From positions 434,001 through 498,000 of the forward strand of contig NC_071330.1 in NCBI RefSeq assembly GCF_010183535.1: a DNA stretch of 64,000 nucleotides. Reading direction: 5' to 3'. Of this stretch, positions 41,850-53,389 are shown piece by piece (position 1 is the first letter of the stretch; each line of letters starts with the position of its first letter). The notes beneath the pieces are model-generated. The model was not told the DNA's origin, ran no database searches, and saw only the letters and a list, made by a program, of their open reading frames with translations. The stretch comes from Caenorhabditis remanei. Taxonomy: Eukaryota; Nematoda; Chromadorea; Rhabditida; Rhabditidae. The position numbers were made by a program, and so were the translations under genes.

Positions 41850-43310
41850 TAAGGCACTATCTGTAAGAGTGAGAATGTTTGTGTTGGACCTTGGCACAGT
41901 TGCAAAAAGTTGTTTCAATCCGAACTCTTTTTACAGCATATGTACCCCTATGGTAGTGATTTATAAAAAATATGTCACCAGTACCCTATGACGTCATCAT
42001 AGGAAAATATGCCCAATAATCGACTTTTCACCCAAAAATTCACAAAAATTTCAATGTTCCAGATAACATCGGGAAACTTTTGCAACATGCTAAAAATGAT
42101 TTTGGCTACCCCTACCCAATTTTACTGCCCTCCAGACACCCCAGAAACCGTTCAGATAAATTTCATTTCCATGTTTTTTCAACTTTTCTCAAAAAATCCC
42201 TCTAGAAATCCTCAAATTTTAATTCGTATTCGTATTCCCCGCAAAAAGTTCTACTAGATCCAATAAAAATTATCAAAAAACAGGAGAACCTTTTTGAGAT
42301 ATTTTGATTTTTTCAAAAATCACATAAGGGTCCCCTTAAGAAAGAAAATTTATATCGAAAAAATATTAAAACTCTTTTTTGATGCAAAAACGTTGAAAAT
42401 ATTTAAAAAAGAGTTTTTGGTATTTTATCAATGTTTTCAACGTTTTTGCATCAAAAAAGAATTGAAATATTTTTTCGATAAAAATTTTCTTTCTTAAGGG
42501 GGGACCCTTATGTGATTTTCGAAATAAATGGAAAAATCTCAATAAGGTTCTCCTGTTTTTCAATAATTTCAATCGAATCATATGTTAAATTGTGCGCATA
42601 ATTAGAATATGCTTTGAAATTTGAGGACTCCTGTACAAATTATTGATGAAAACGAAAGAAAACTGGAAAAAATTGGATGAACAAAAAAAACGAAATCCGT
42701 TCAGACACATTTCTGAGATCTAATATTTTGTGAGTGACTTATTTCACGGGTTTTATCAATATTCCAATCATTTTCGGAGCTAATTTTTTTTGAGATTTTT
42801 TTGTCAAAAAAAAAATTTCATAAGGGGGGACCCTTATGTGATTTTTGAAAAAATCAAAATATCTCAAAAAGGTTCTCCTGTTTTTTGATAATTTTTATTG
42901 GATCTAGTAGAACTTTTTGCGGGGAATACGAATACGAATTAAAATTTGAGGATTTCTAGAGGGATTTTTTGAGAAAAGTTGAAAAAACATGGAAATGAAA
43001 TTTATCTGAACGGTTTCTGGGGTGTCTGGAGCGCAGTAAAATTGGGTAGGGGTAGCCAAAATCATTTTTAACATGTTGCAAAAGTTTCCCGATGTTATCT
43101 GGGACATTGAAATTTTTATGAAATTTTGGGTGAAAAGTCAATTATTGGGCATTTTTTCCTATGATGACGTCATAGGGTACTGGTGACATATTTTTTATAA
43201 ATCACTACCATAGGGGTACATATGCTGTAAAAAGAGTTCGGATTGAAACAACTTTTTGCAACTGTGCCAAGAGGAATCCTCATCTTACAGACAACGCCTC
43301 TTATACAGTA
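41850..43310. mobile_element. Large foldback element, about 1.4 kb, with nested palindromes
   Basis: The left arm from 41890 (CTTGGCACAGTTGCAAAAAG) to about 42320 is inverted at about 42820-43271 (CTTTTTGCAACTGTGCCAAG). Arms of about 430 bp include CATATGTACCCCTATGGTAG, TGACGTCATCATAGGAAAAT and GGTAGCCAAAATCATTTTTA. Inside, 42290-42545 is a second palindrome (AAAACTCTTTTTTGATGCAA / TTGCATCAAAAAAGAATT; CATAAGGGTCCCCTTAAGAA / TTCTTAAGGGGGGACCCTTA). Weaker inverted similarity extends outwards to about 41.85 and 43.31 kb. No transposase frame; likely non-autonomous. Confidence 0.85.
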
Positions 43311-43905
43311 CTCCTTACCATGCCCCCCTCACCCTACCCCTCCCCTCTCTTACGATTTCCCTCTTTTTTCCACCCCAAAATTGTCCGTTTCCGCTCCATT
43401 AAAATACCTTCTTAAGCGGCAAAAAGCGAACATCAATTTGTTTTTGGCGGGAAAAACGCGGCGAACGCATTCTTCTAGAAATAATGCTCTCGACATATGC
43501 TTCACACCTTTTCTTGTTGTTGTTTTTGATCTACACGGCTACAGTACCCCTCAAGCTAAGACTGCCCACAAATTCTAAATTCCATCTCTAACTCATTCAG
43601 AAATCATTCATGTGTACATGGCGGCTCTCAGAAATTGGCTTCGAAAATGTCGAGGGGACCCATTCAATCTACTAAAGTAACTCGTCTTCTTCTCCTCCCA
43701 ATTTTTCTTGTCTCTTCTAATCAATTATTTAAAGCCGGTCCCCTCCTCTATCCTTTTAAGTTTTCGAAAAGAAAAACCGAAACTCCCGGTTGAAAACTCA
43801 AAAACTCAAAAATGAGTGCATTTTCTCGTAAGGTCTGGTGTTTGGTACGCAATCAGCTAGGTGATAAAGTGCCGCCTTTATATACGCCTCGTGGTGGCGA
43901 CTTTA
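43311..43905. other. Non-repetitive non-coding stretch
   Basis: Contains C-rich pyrimidine tracts (43.32-43.37 kb), one CTACAGTACCCC motif and short frames without coding character. Nothing further recognised. Confidence 0.3.
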
Positions 43906-43907
43906 AA

Positions 43908-43982
43908 TGCGGTCGCGTGGCGCAGTTGGGTGTGAGGTAGACTATGGGGCAGAGAGACGAGGGTTCGATTTTTAAATATTTT
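43908..43982 (+). pseudogene. tRNA-like sequence
   Basis: GGTCGCGTGGCGCAGTTGGG resembles a tRNA D arm and AGGGTTCGATTTTT a B box at the right distance. The anticodon arm is poor, so a decayed tRNA or SINE head is more likely than a working gene. Confidence 0.4.
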
Positions 43983-44655
43983 TTTCAAGTGCCAACTTTT
44001 TTTTCTTTTCTTTATATTGGTCCCCAATAACTTTAGATATCAGCAGCCTAGCCGGAAACAAAATAAACCGTTAGATTTTACCAAAAACTTATTATAAATC
44101 ATTCTTATAAATCAACCCACTCGAACAATACCCCAATTTCCTCGCCTAGCGGCGCACCGTACCGCTAATTCCTGCCCGACCCTCTGATTACACCTCTCAA
44201 TTAACACTGAATAAAAGGGGGAGGAGAGCCTTTCAAGGTGACAGACCGCTGTAGCTAACACATTGAAAAGAAAGAACACACAGAGAGAGGTACTGTTGTT
44301 TGTGTTTGGAAAATGGGTAATTAAAGGGCTGGTGAGGGGAGGGGGCGACATTCCGATAATTATGCTGTGGTGCTGCGCGAGATTTGAACATGTTAGCATT
44401 AGCGGGTTTATACGGTTACAATTATACGGAAATGAGAAAGAGAGAGAGAGAGAAACAAAAAAGAGATTGATGGAGGTGGTGACTAGTTTATACAGTAACC
44501 AATACCCGATTCTGCTGGAAAAACTAGGTAAACAGTCCGAAGACGAAAAAAGTTTTTTTCATGAATTTGAATTTCAAATTTCAAAATTTTTGATTTCCCG
44601 CGCTTTCAAATTACCGCTTGCCGCGCGCACCTATACCGCCTCTCCTCCCAAGTTT
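43983..44655. other. Non-repetitive stretch, candidate conserved non-coding DNA
   Basis: 44.10-44.35 kb is of balanced composition with no repeat I recognise (CGCCTAGCGGCGCACCGTAC, AAGGTGACAGACCGCTGTAG). Frames through it are not bounded by good splice sites. GAGAGAGAGAGAG at 44.44 kb. Confidence 0.3.
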
Positions 44656-44657
44656 TC

Positions 44658-44745
44658 ATGTGCGCCTTTGGCGCAGGCGGTAGCGCTTCCATTTTTCGTC
44701 CCAGCGAGGGTTATGGGTTCGACCCCCACCTTCTACTCAAACTTT
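44658..44745 (+). pseudogene. tRNA-like sequence
   Basis: GCGCCTTTGGCGCAGGCGGT followed by ATGGGTTCGACCCCCACC (B box) about 45 nt later. The acceptor ends do not pair well. Probably tRNA-derived. Confidence 0.45.
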
Positions 44746-45420
44746 TTTTCTTTTTGAATAAGTACGGTGCCCCATACATACTTCATCCCCCGCTTGTAAT
44801 CCTTCCCCACCTACTCAATTTTAATATACAACACCCCTCCATATAATAATCCGTCAATGAATAACACTTGAACTCTCAGTTGGAAGTTCGTCTTTCCTGT
44901 GGTGAACTCTAAAGGAAAAGGATGGTGTGAATAATATTGAGATTTGTATGAAAAAAGAAGATCGGGAAGTTTTCAATTTCCTTTTCTTCTTTCTCACCCT
45001 GATAAAGGACAACAATCTCGACAGGAAATTGGATGAAAGTCTTGTGTCTCCTCGGGCGTGGAGAAAGGTATGACGAAGAAACTTGTGCAAAGTTAATTTT
45101 CTTGTTCTGCTTCCTTTATTTGAATATAATATGACCGTGGTTTGACCTATGCATAGCATGTTACTAATTGACCAGATATTATCCTCTTGATCCACCCTTG
45201 TGTCCCGGCAAAAAAGGGGTAGCGGACCAACCGGGCCATATGTTGTTAATTAGGGGTGCGTAATACTCAAAATAAGATATTTCAAATGTTAGAGAAAGTT
45301 TTATCGATAGAAATGTCTTAAAACGAATATCGACTATATCTTCACAGTGGAAAATTGACAACTTCGAAAGTACGCCAGGGTGTCGAAAATTGTTTCCCAC
45401 GTCCAATTTTTCTACAAAAC
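44746..45420. other. Non-coding stretch with unique sequence
   Basis: 45.19-45.26 kb (TTGTGTCCCGGCAAAAAAGG, GGACCAACCGGGCCATATG) stands out as non-repetitive and GC-balanced. No gene seen. Confidence 0.3.
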
Positions 45421-45439
45421 GCAGATCAAGTTCAGTACT

Positions 45440-45600
45440 TTATTTTTGTAGTTGACAACTTTTTTGTGGAAACTTTTCCTGGGGAGATATACTTCATTGA
45501 AGTGTAACGCAAAAGAATTTTCGCACCAAACTTCAATTAGCTATAACTTTTTTGGACAGCTATATACAAAAATGTTGTCAACTACAAAAATGAAGCTCAA
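45440..45600. repeat. Foldback of the TTGTAGTTGACAACTTTTT family
   Basis: Arms TTTTTGTAGTTGACAACTTT at 45.45 kb and AATGTTGTCAACTACAAAAA at 45.57 kb with TGGGGAGATATACTTC / AGCTATAACTTTTTTGGAC between, like other members. Confidence 0.75.
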
Positions 45601-45794
45601 GGTTTAATTTACTTATTGTATGAAAATTAAGCATATTGAGCCATTTTTCACGTCGTGGTACAGGCTCAAAGTTGTTCATTTTCAAGTGGACATTGCAAAT
45701 GTCAAAAATGCTCGAAAATGCGATTTTTCAAAATATTTTCCTCAAATTCCGTAGTTTTCAAGTTTCCCAGTAGAAGTACAAAATGCGAAAAAAA

Positions 45795-45866
45795 CTGCTC
45801 GTATGCGGACTCGAACTCTGGTCGTTAGATTGGTAGCTCGTCGCCGTCTACTCGGCCAAACTCTGG
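45795..45866 (-). pseudogene. tRNA-like sequence, minus strand
   Basis: Complement reads TTTGGCCGAGTAGACGG ... GAGCTACCAATCTAACGACC ... GAGTTCGAGTCCGCATACG. Closely related to 46.46 kb. A and B boxes are present, the D-loop part is shorter than in that relative, and the acceptor stem is not convincing. Confidence 0.5.
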
Positions 45867-46459
45867 AAATTTTCAAAATCGAGATTTTTTCGAATTTTTT
45901 TCTACTTTTTCCGAAAACCCCCGCATCTTTTTTAATAAAAATTTTCCGAGTAACGGAAAGGGAAGCGGGGATTACCGATTACCTAGATCCTCTAAACCGC
46001 CTTTGTTTCCCCCACATCTTTTCCAATAAATCTTTCCCTTTTCTCTTATATCGAGTTAAAAAGAGAGAGAAAGGGGGATAAGTACCCCAGATTTCCCCCC
46101 ACATGTCTTTTTACCAGTTCGGTAAGTTTTATATATAGAGACGTCGCTCCAAATTGTCATAATAATCGTATTTCCTTTCTCTTTTTACCTATTCGGATGG
46201 GGGGAGTACGGTAATCATGATAGAAATTCCGCCGGCGAGACGAAATCCGATTGCTTAGAGAACGAAAACTGGTCTATCCGTGAACTTGGACTTTGAATGG
46301 TCTTTTGATGGTGGTGGTGGCCGATCTTGAGCCGTTTATGGTAGATTTGTCAATAGAGCGCATTTGCTCTAGGAAGGAAAAGAAAGTGATAGGAAAATGA
46401 TGAAAACGATAAGAAAAACTTGAAAAAATCGGAAAATTTGGGATTTTGAGATTTCAGAA
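45867..46459. other. Non-repetitive stretch, candidate regulatory DNA
   Basis: 46.10-46.35 kb has balanced composition and no repeat I recognise (GAAATTCCGCCGGCGAGACG, GGTCTATCCGTGAACTTGGA). No exon structure. Possible distal control DNA of pros-1; inference only. Confidence 0.3.
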
Positions 46460-46535
46460 TTTTGGCCGAGTACCCAGTGGTTAAGGTAGACAGCTACCAA
46501 TCTGATGACCAGGGTTCGAGTCCGCATGCGAGCAA
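46460..46535 (+). pseudogene. tRNA-like sequence
   Basis: TTTTGGCCGAGTACCCAGTG (A box), CAGCTACCAATCTGATGACC, AGGGTTCGAGTCCGCATGCG (B box). Partner of the minus-strand copy at 45.80 kb. A third partial copy at 46.65-46.70 kb keeps ACCAATCTGG and GAGTTCGAGTCCGC. Confidence 0.5.
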
Positions 46536-46699
46536 ACTTTTTTTGCATTCTTTGCTTTTATTTGGGAACTTAAGAAAAAAGGCTTCAAAAGTTGTTTTGT
46601 GGAAAAATCTTGGTTTTGAGCAGTTTATACCAGTTTTTAGCGCTTTGCAGGGGTATCTTGTAGTTAACCAATCTGGCAACGAGAGTTCGAGTCCGCAAA

Positions 46700-47478
46700 C
46701 TTTTTTTGCACACTCTAATCTTACTTAAAAACCCACATTCTTAAACATTTTGTTAAAAAAAGCGAATTCCGAAAAATAACCAATTTTACATAGCAACGGG
46801 GGAGCATTTTTCCAATCTGGAAAAACATCATTTCGAAATATCATAAGCTAGAGATACTAGAGATAACAAAACCTATTATGACAGGGTTTCCGGCAGGCTT
46901 GCTCTCTGAAATTTTGGATTTGTGCGGTGAGGTTTGTGGCAGGGCAAAGAGATGTCCAGGCTGTGAGTCTTGCTCTGGAAAAAATGAACAAAAAGGAAAA
47001 CCACTATGAGGACTACACGGAACGATTGCGGGTAAACGGTGCACAGAGCTACGAAGATGGAAGCCAAAAAAATTCTGAACCCCCTGAAGTCAGTCATTTC
47101 CAAGTTATTCCAAGTTATCGAGGAAATTTCTCGAAAATACCAAGAAAAAGCTATTAATGAAAGTCACACACACACAAAGTAGACTCATCATCTCAGCTCC
47201 TTTTCTTCCTCTTATAATAATTCCCCTCCCCTTGGGTAATTATTATCGTCTTCTTCTTCTTCCATTTTCTTCATCACGTCTTCTTTTATTCTTGACAACT
47301 TTCGATTAAAAGTATTTTTAGAACTCTTAATGGGATAAATATGTTTTTCAATAGAAAACGAATAGAAATTTGAATTCCCGCAAAACCCTAATCTCTGTGG
47401 AGCGCGTTTACTGATATCATATCTCCAATTTTCCCATCTTGGCTCGATTTCTTATACGCCCTACCACCTATCTTGATA
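46700..47478. other. Non-coding stretch
   Basis: One open frame near 46.93-47.16 kb has mixed composition but no splice support and no family match I can see. CACACACACA at 47.17 kb and pyrimidine tracts at 47.19-47.28 kb. Confidence 0.3.
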
Positions 47479-47480
47479 AA

Positions 47481-47562
47481 TGTCTCCTGTGGCTCAGTAG
47501 GTTAAGGCGGCGACTCTCACACGGAAGGTTTTTGGGTTTTCGGTTCAATTCCCAACGCCTCC
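47481..47562 (+). pseudogene. tRNA-like sequence (class II-like)
   Basis: TCTCCTGTGGCTCAGTAGGT then TTAAGGCGGCGACTCTCA, and TTCGGTTCAATTCCCAACGC as a B box, with a long middle that could be a variable arm. The acceptor stem pairs poorly. Confidence 0.45.
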
Positions 47563-48720
47563 AAATCTTTTTTATTGTCTTTTGTTATCATTGGAGCGCA
47601 CTCCCCATGTTTCTAAAACGAAGAATAAGAAGAATTTCGCCTTCCCTACAACTCAATCTTTTACCTTTTCCATTCTCCTTACATTCCTCTCAAGGTGACT
47701 CTCTCTTCTGGTAACCCAACCTCATCTGATGCTCTCATATTGCCAACCCATCTTCTCGTCACTCTTCTCCTCACCCGGAAGATGATGAAAACTGGAGAGT
47801 GAGAGAGCACGTAGAATCGTTAGACGCAGAGGGGAGAGGGGGCGACACGCGCGGCGCCCTCCTCGGTGATTACTGTAGAAAATCCTAAGGGGGGGGGGGG
47901 GGGATTTGTCAATCGGATACGGTCCAATTCGACGGATAATTTACTTCTTTTTTATTCTCCCCCTCTACGAGAGGAAACGAAGTAATTTGTGTATGGAGGA
48001 GGAGAAAGTGTTTCGTGAGTGACAAGGGAACGGAGTGTTGTTGCAAAAGGGAGGAGGATTTTATGGTTTTTATGACCAGAGAGCCATAAGGGGTCCTAGA
48101 TTGGATAAAGAGGGATGGGAGGAGAGTGTTTAATTTAGAGAATTCTTATTTGAGCACAACTCTTCTCGATAAAGTTTTTGACACCGATTGTCAATTGAGC
48201 GCGTTTGTCTTATTTTTTGTTGTTGAAATTCGTGATTTGATGAAACCAAAACTATTGTTCATGAGAAACTAAAAAATATAATAAAAACTTTAAATTTAAG
48301 GTTTAGCACCTTTTTAATTCTTAAAATGAGTTTTCAGGGTTAAAAAAACTGTTTACACAATAGAGCGCATTTGATAAACATTCGTTCAAAACACGAACAC
48401 ATCTGTGCTTTAACCCAATTTTTAATTCACAGTAAAAATTGGGTTGAACCACTGTGAAAATGTGGAAAAATCGAGCAATTTTAGTTTTTGAAAGTTTTTT
48501 AAATTTGGCCGACCATTTTTGCCCGATTTTCAGCATTTCCAGCATACCTGAAAGTCACTTTTTTTTTTCATATTCCCTCCCTCCCCTTTCCTCCGAAAAC
48601 TTTAGAAACCCCCACACCGGAAACTCGATCCCCCATACGTTGTGTCTAAAATACATTTATTTATTTATTCCACAAATCTTCCGTCTCCCAGAGATGCGCA
48701 AAGCAAAGTAATTGTAATTG
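47563..48720. other. Non-coding stretch with a poly-G run
   Basis: A run of about 17 G at 47.89 kb (AAGGGGGGGGGGGGGGGGG). 47.74-47.86 kb is purine- and pyrimidine-rich. 48.41-48.45 kb shows a small foldback (AACCCAATTTTTAATTC / AAAATTGGGTTG). No gene. Confidence 0.4.
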
Positions 48721-48960
48721 AATAAGGTAAACTTTTAGTTTGGGAGGAGCCCGCGAACCTCTCGATTCGTTCTTGAGCGAAATAAAAAAATCTGACGGTA
48801 CCCTAAGACACCTTCCCCGAACCGCCAAAGAGCTAATCGGTGCAACATATGGTCTCTTGGCGGGAACCCGTAGATCATTTAATTAGGTTATGAGCGATTT
48901 GTAGACGGGCGGTGCAGGAGGGTCCCCAGGTTTAGCCCGACCATTCTTCCGGTTGCTTTT
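48721..48960. promoter_or_regulatory. Candidate conserved non-coding element upstream of pros-1
   Basis: About 240 bp of balanced, non-repetitive sequence (GGAGCCCGCGAACCTCTCGA, CGAACCGCCAAAGAGCTAAT, CGGGAACCCGTAGATCATTT) inside an otherwise repeat-rich desert. It has no long frame. Called only because it contrasts with its surroundings; no comparative evidence was available. Confidence 0.25.
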
Positions 48961-49059
48961 TTCGGTTTTTTATAAGGTTACTGTGGAATTTTTTTGAAAA
49001 CCGGTCAAATTTAAGACTGAAACCTGTTACTAAGTCATGAGATCAAATTTTGAGACATT

Positions 49060-49240
49060 TTTACAGGACAAAAAGTCTAGATTGTTATTTTTGTAGTTGA
49101 TAACTTGTTATAGAAGTTTAGTGAAAAATTGCAACAAAATTTTGGAATGCCTTACTTCAAGGAATTATAACTCCTCAGGGAAAGATTGCACAAAAAAGTG
49201 ATCAACTAGAAAAATGAGCGCTTGGTTCGATTTACAAATT
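49060..49240. repeat. Diverged foldback of the TTGTAGTTGACAACTTTTT family
   Basis: TTTTTGTAGTTGATAACTTG at 49.09 kb and AAAAAAGTGATCAACTAGAA at 49.19 kb keep the inverted arrangement with changed bases. Confidence 0.6.
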
Positions 49241-49855
49241 CATATAAAAATTGGAGCCGCCTGATCATAAAATAAGCCGTGACACTCTTTCAAAGTTCGA
49301 CGGTTTTCAAATTTCACCCGTTGTTATGAGTATGGCTTAAGCTTTCGGTTAGCACATCAAACTTGATAAAACTGTGATATCTTGAAACTGGAACCTTTTA
49401 AAACCGGGATGTTTCACAACTGGTCTAAATTTCTGAAAATCTGATACCCATTCCTTAGAGAAGATGCGCAATTTTAATATTTTTATGGTCCCCCTTTTCA
49501 AAAAACCCTTCCACCTCACTACTCCTCTCAAAATTCCTTTATAGCGTCTCCTCCTTCCTTCCTTCATTTTGTTTATGCACCACACCCCCATCCGTTTAGT
49601 CTCTTCTTCGTAACTTCTCAGGTGACACCTTCCAATCAAGAGAGCGTCTTCTAGAACTCTCTTCGTTTGTTTATTTTTCCGGGGTTGCTCCCAAGGGGGG
49701 ACTTGGAGCTTCTCCGACGGCGGAAAATTGAAGGAAAATAGTGGTGATAAGAAGATTTGATTTATTTATTTATTTCAAGGAGATGAGCATTTTGAATTTT
49801 TTGGAGCTAGATCGCGGAGCTGACAACCTAGACACCTTAGTTATGCTCCCGGTGC
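49241..49855. other. Non-coding stretch
   Basis: Contains pyrimidine-rich tracts (49.5-49.6 kb) and TTTATTTATTTATTT at 49.76 kb. No exon or repeat family recognised. Confidence 0.3.
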
Positions 49856-49859
49856 ACCA

Positions 49860-50030
49860 GAGTTGTACGGAATGCCATTTTTCAGTTTCCGGAATCCGGA
49901 ATGCGGAACCGGAATGAGATTTTACATTTTCCGGGATACGAAATCCGTAACCGGAACCGGTATGCCGAAAAAACCCGGAATTCCGAAATTTCGGAATCCG
50001 GAATCCGGATTCCGGACAACTGTGCGGCGC
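49860..50030. repeat. CCGGAATCCGG-rich element
   Basis: Repeated GGAATCCGGAATGCGGAACC and CCGGAATCCGGATTCCGG units. Ends AGTTGTACGGAATG and CCGGACAACTGTGC are imperfectly inverted, suggesting a small foldback element of low sequence complexity. Confidence 0.6.
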
Positions 50031-50560
50031 ACTATATTCGGGCGATTTCAAGTTTGGAGGATTTGTACTGATAGCTAGAAGCTTCAAGGTTCCGAAGCCT
50101 AACGGCATTTCAAGTTTAACTCATTTTTTAGAACCCAAACCCGATAGAGCCGTTATTTTCTAAATCTCAGGTTTAGAGATGGTTTCAATTGGTTCATGCA
50201 TTTCTTATTTCGATTTCGGCGATCTTCAAAATCTAAGCTATCGTACCACTGTCCCCTTCCCCCCGACCAACACCATCTAAACTGTTTTAATATTGTTTAC
50301 CACTTCATGCTCATCCTTCCCCCTCTTCCATCTCAGCTTTCGCGAGAAAAAGAGGATTTATTTGAATTCGTCGTATGAACAGGTGTGTTATCAAATTACT
50401 CCCTCTTCTCCTAGAGACTCATGGAACCAGCTACCTGTCACCTTTTTCTCGAAGAGAGGAGGGGGATGAGCGATATATGTGTGTGCTTATACTAAGATTG
50501 ATCGGTTTTGGAGTGAGGAGGTGTCGGGTTACGTGGACAGCACTAGGACGAAATGGAGAT

Positions 50561-50804
50561 TTCTAGTTTATCTGAAATAGCGCTCGAAATGGGGACGTCC
50601 CACTTTTTCCGGGAATTTTGGAAAACTGTCAGTTTTTGTCGGAGAATAGTGAAACTTTCACAGAATCTGAAGACATAGCTGGGGACGCGATTCCCAAAGT
50701 TTCAAGAATATACGTTTATTTTTAACCGTTTTATGACAATCCGGGACGCGCGGGACGGGGGACGCGGGACGTCCCAACTCGTCCCATTTCTAGTTTATCT
50801 GAAA
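50561..50804. mobile_element. 210 bp element flanked by a 17 bp direct repeat
   Basis: TTCTAGTTTATCTGAAA occurs at 50561-50577 and again at 50788-50804. Between them the ends are AATGGGGACGTCCCA and GGGACGTCCCAACTCGTCCCA, and the interior has CGGGACGCGCGGGACGGGGG. The flanking repeat looks like a long target-site duplication. Confidence 0.6.
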
Positions 50805-53380
50805 ACTTTCAGGGTGCCTTCTAAAGGCACATCGGGTACATAATTGGGACGGAATGGAAATTTCAAGTTTCAAGCTTTGCGAAAGTTGAGATGGAAGAGA
50901 GAGGGAAGGATGAGCATGAGAAAAAACTAAAAAATTGATCCAAAAACACATTTTTCTTGATTGCTAAGGTTTAATAGGGCTAGGACCTGTGTTGAAAAAC
51001 AGTTCTAAATCCTTAAAATCGGAAAAATTGGTCCAAAATTTTTTAAAGTTATTTCTAAGATGTAACAGAGTTAGGACCTGCGAAACCCGAAATTCCTATT
51101 CTTTCAACCAAAAAACCGCTTTAAACTAGAAAAAATCTCCTAAATAGTGCTGAAATCTAAGACTCCAGGCTCTTTAGACTCCGCCCATATTCTTAGAATA
51201 TGAACCCTTAGCTGTCAACAATACAGTACCGATGCTCCGACCTCACCGCCCACCAATTCCACCTCCAATTAGTCACGCTTCTCTTCTTCTTTCCATCTCC
51301 TCATCCCATTCCAAATCGTCGAAATCTGCCCCAACAAATAGGTGGGGGACCGACACACAAGGTCACACGCTTTGTTTAGCTGCTCACACATTGAGACACC
51401 GTCCCCCCCTCCCCGGCTTCCCTTTTTTCGTCTTCCGACAATCATCCGTAGCTTCTAAAGCATGTCTCTCTTGTAGACCTGTAGATGGGCGGTGCCTTAA
51501 GGGGGTGGCTAATCTGTGTCTATTGTACCGAGAGATGGCTAAGAGGGGGTACTGTAGAATGGTGGTATTGTTAGAAGGGGGAGTTGAGGTGAGTAATGCT
51601 CCTCAAACTGTTTTCAAAAAGTTTTGCTCAATTTTTTTCGTTCATTTATCCCAAAATGCCATTCCCTTCGAATTTTTTAATGCGATTTTTATAAAATTTT
51701 TAAGTTGGCGCCAAAAAATGGAGCTGACAAGTTAGACACCTTTACTCTGTCTCACTAATAAGTCCGGTGTTCCAGATTTGTAGTTTTCAATGTTAAGAAA
51801 TGGGCGGGGTTTCATCTAAATTTTCAGTTTACTGGATGAAAAAAAACGGTCGAAAATCTCTAAAAACGCTGATAGCCTAGATACCGTTTTCAGGGGCGTA
51901 AGTCTATGAATTTTGAGATGAAAAAGATTTTCGTGTTCTTCAGCTCAAGATGCGTTGATTTTGCGCACTTATAGTTCGAAATATATATATTTGCGCTCTG
52001 AAAACAGTATCTAGGCTAAAAACAGGGGTTCCATCCGATTTTGACACTTTTCAGCCGATTTTAAGTGATTTTAGAGCCTTTTTTTCACCATAATCCCATT
52101 CTGCTTATTTCTCTAGGTTGTGAGACTTTTAGTTCTAAAATGTCCGGTTTTGAAACGTCTTGAAGTTCTATTTCTGAAAAATATTGGATTTGTCTACTAC
52201 CAAAGTTTCAAAATGCCTAACGTCTCAGTTCTGAAATGCCCTGTTCCCGGTTTTACTATGCTTATTATTTCCTTTTTCTTTCTTTTCATGGAGTTTCGAA
52301 ACGTCCCAGTTCTAAAACGTCCAGGTTTCTAAAATTTTCTTTGTTTATGTTAAATCTTTGCAACAAAATCTGTGCGTCGTGATTCACACCGACTTCTTCC
52401 ACTCACGTCACTCTTTTCAACTGTTTTTTTGTTTTTTGCACTGTCTTACAATCTGGTCAATGATCAATTTGTAGCTATGAAGGGGGAGGGGTCTCAGTTT
52501 TTGTTTCTGGAAAAGTATATAGCTTAGGGGTCATAAGAAATCTAGGGTCTTAAGAAATATAGTGTCTTAGACTTCTAAAATGGCCGCTTTTAGCCGAAAA
52601 TATAGAAAAAAACGGGGCTTCAATAGGTCTTACCCTAAAAGAACCTTCGTAACCATGAAAAACCGGTCAAATTAAGAAATTTCCCCAGGAAAAGGATCTA
52701 ATAATCTAGTAAAAATCAAAATTTTTGTGGAAAAACTGACAGCATTTTGATAGGAGAATTACTTGTCGGGAAGCTGTTCTGCAGTTTTTTTTGGTTAGTA
52801 ATATGGTCACTGTAATTCTCCCTACGACTCACCTTACAGTAAGATAGTTAGTAATTTCAGTCAGCACACTTTTCCCATTTTTTCCTTTAAAACTCTTTCC
52901 TCCTCTCCCATCTAACTCCCAGTACTCCATGTCCAATCGTCGAAAGGTTGTGACTCCGCCCCCTCTCTCTTTCTCTCTCCACACTCTCCCCTCAGTTTAG
53001 AGATACTCGTCTAAGAAGGCCACGCCCCCGATCTTCCGCCCTCTTGAAGGAGGAGGAGGGGATAACTCTACATATGAATTGAGTAGTTATTGAGTAGCTA
53101 CACACCTATATATCGTAAGTTCTCATTTATATTCTTTTCTTTTGGGTTATTGCTTCTTGGGGTCATTGGTGTCAGAGTGTCTGCGTAGAGCATGAGCTCT
53201 TAGTCAAGTCTACAGTACCCTTAGAAACCTTTTCAGGTTTTCAAGGACATAACTTTCTGAGGGACTGTAAGATAGTTTTTTGGTAATGAAGCTTTTGAGG
53301 ATCATAAGTAAGTCATAAACCCCAAAAACACGGGACCGTAAGAAATTCCCTGGATTTAGTACTGGGACCTAAGATTTCTT
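50805..53380. other. Non-coding stretch, no gene supported
   Basis: Scattered motifs only: GTCTTAGACTTCTAAAATGG-like words, GCCTAGATACCGTTTTCAGG and its inverse CTGAAAACAGTATCTAGGC at 51.87-52.01 kb (a foldback about 140 bp long), and pyrimidine-rich tracts at 51.27-51.33 and 52.9-52.99 kb. A 167-codon frame at 51232-51735 has no splice or family support. Confidence 0.35.
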
Positions 53381-53389
53381 AAGGCTTAC

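Noticed and set aside
42009..43107. Mirrored frames (FQITSGNFCNMLKMILATPT on both strands) as a duplicated gene
   Set aside because: Both are the two arms of one foldback element, so the same protein appears on opposite strands by symmetry.
44263..44757. 164-codon plus-strand frame
   Set aside because: It spans GAGAGAGA repeat and a tRNA-like sequence; no motif, no splice support.
51232..51735. 167-codon plus-strand frame
   Set aside because: Low-complexity Pro/Ser start, no family resemblance, no acceptor or poly(A) context that would define a gene.
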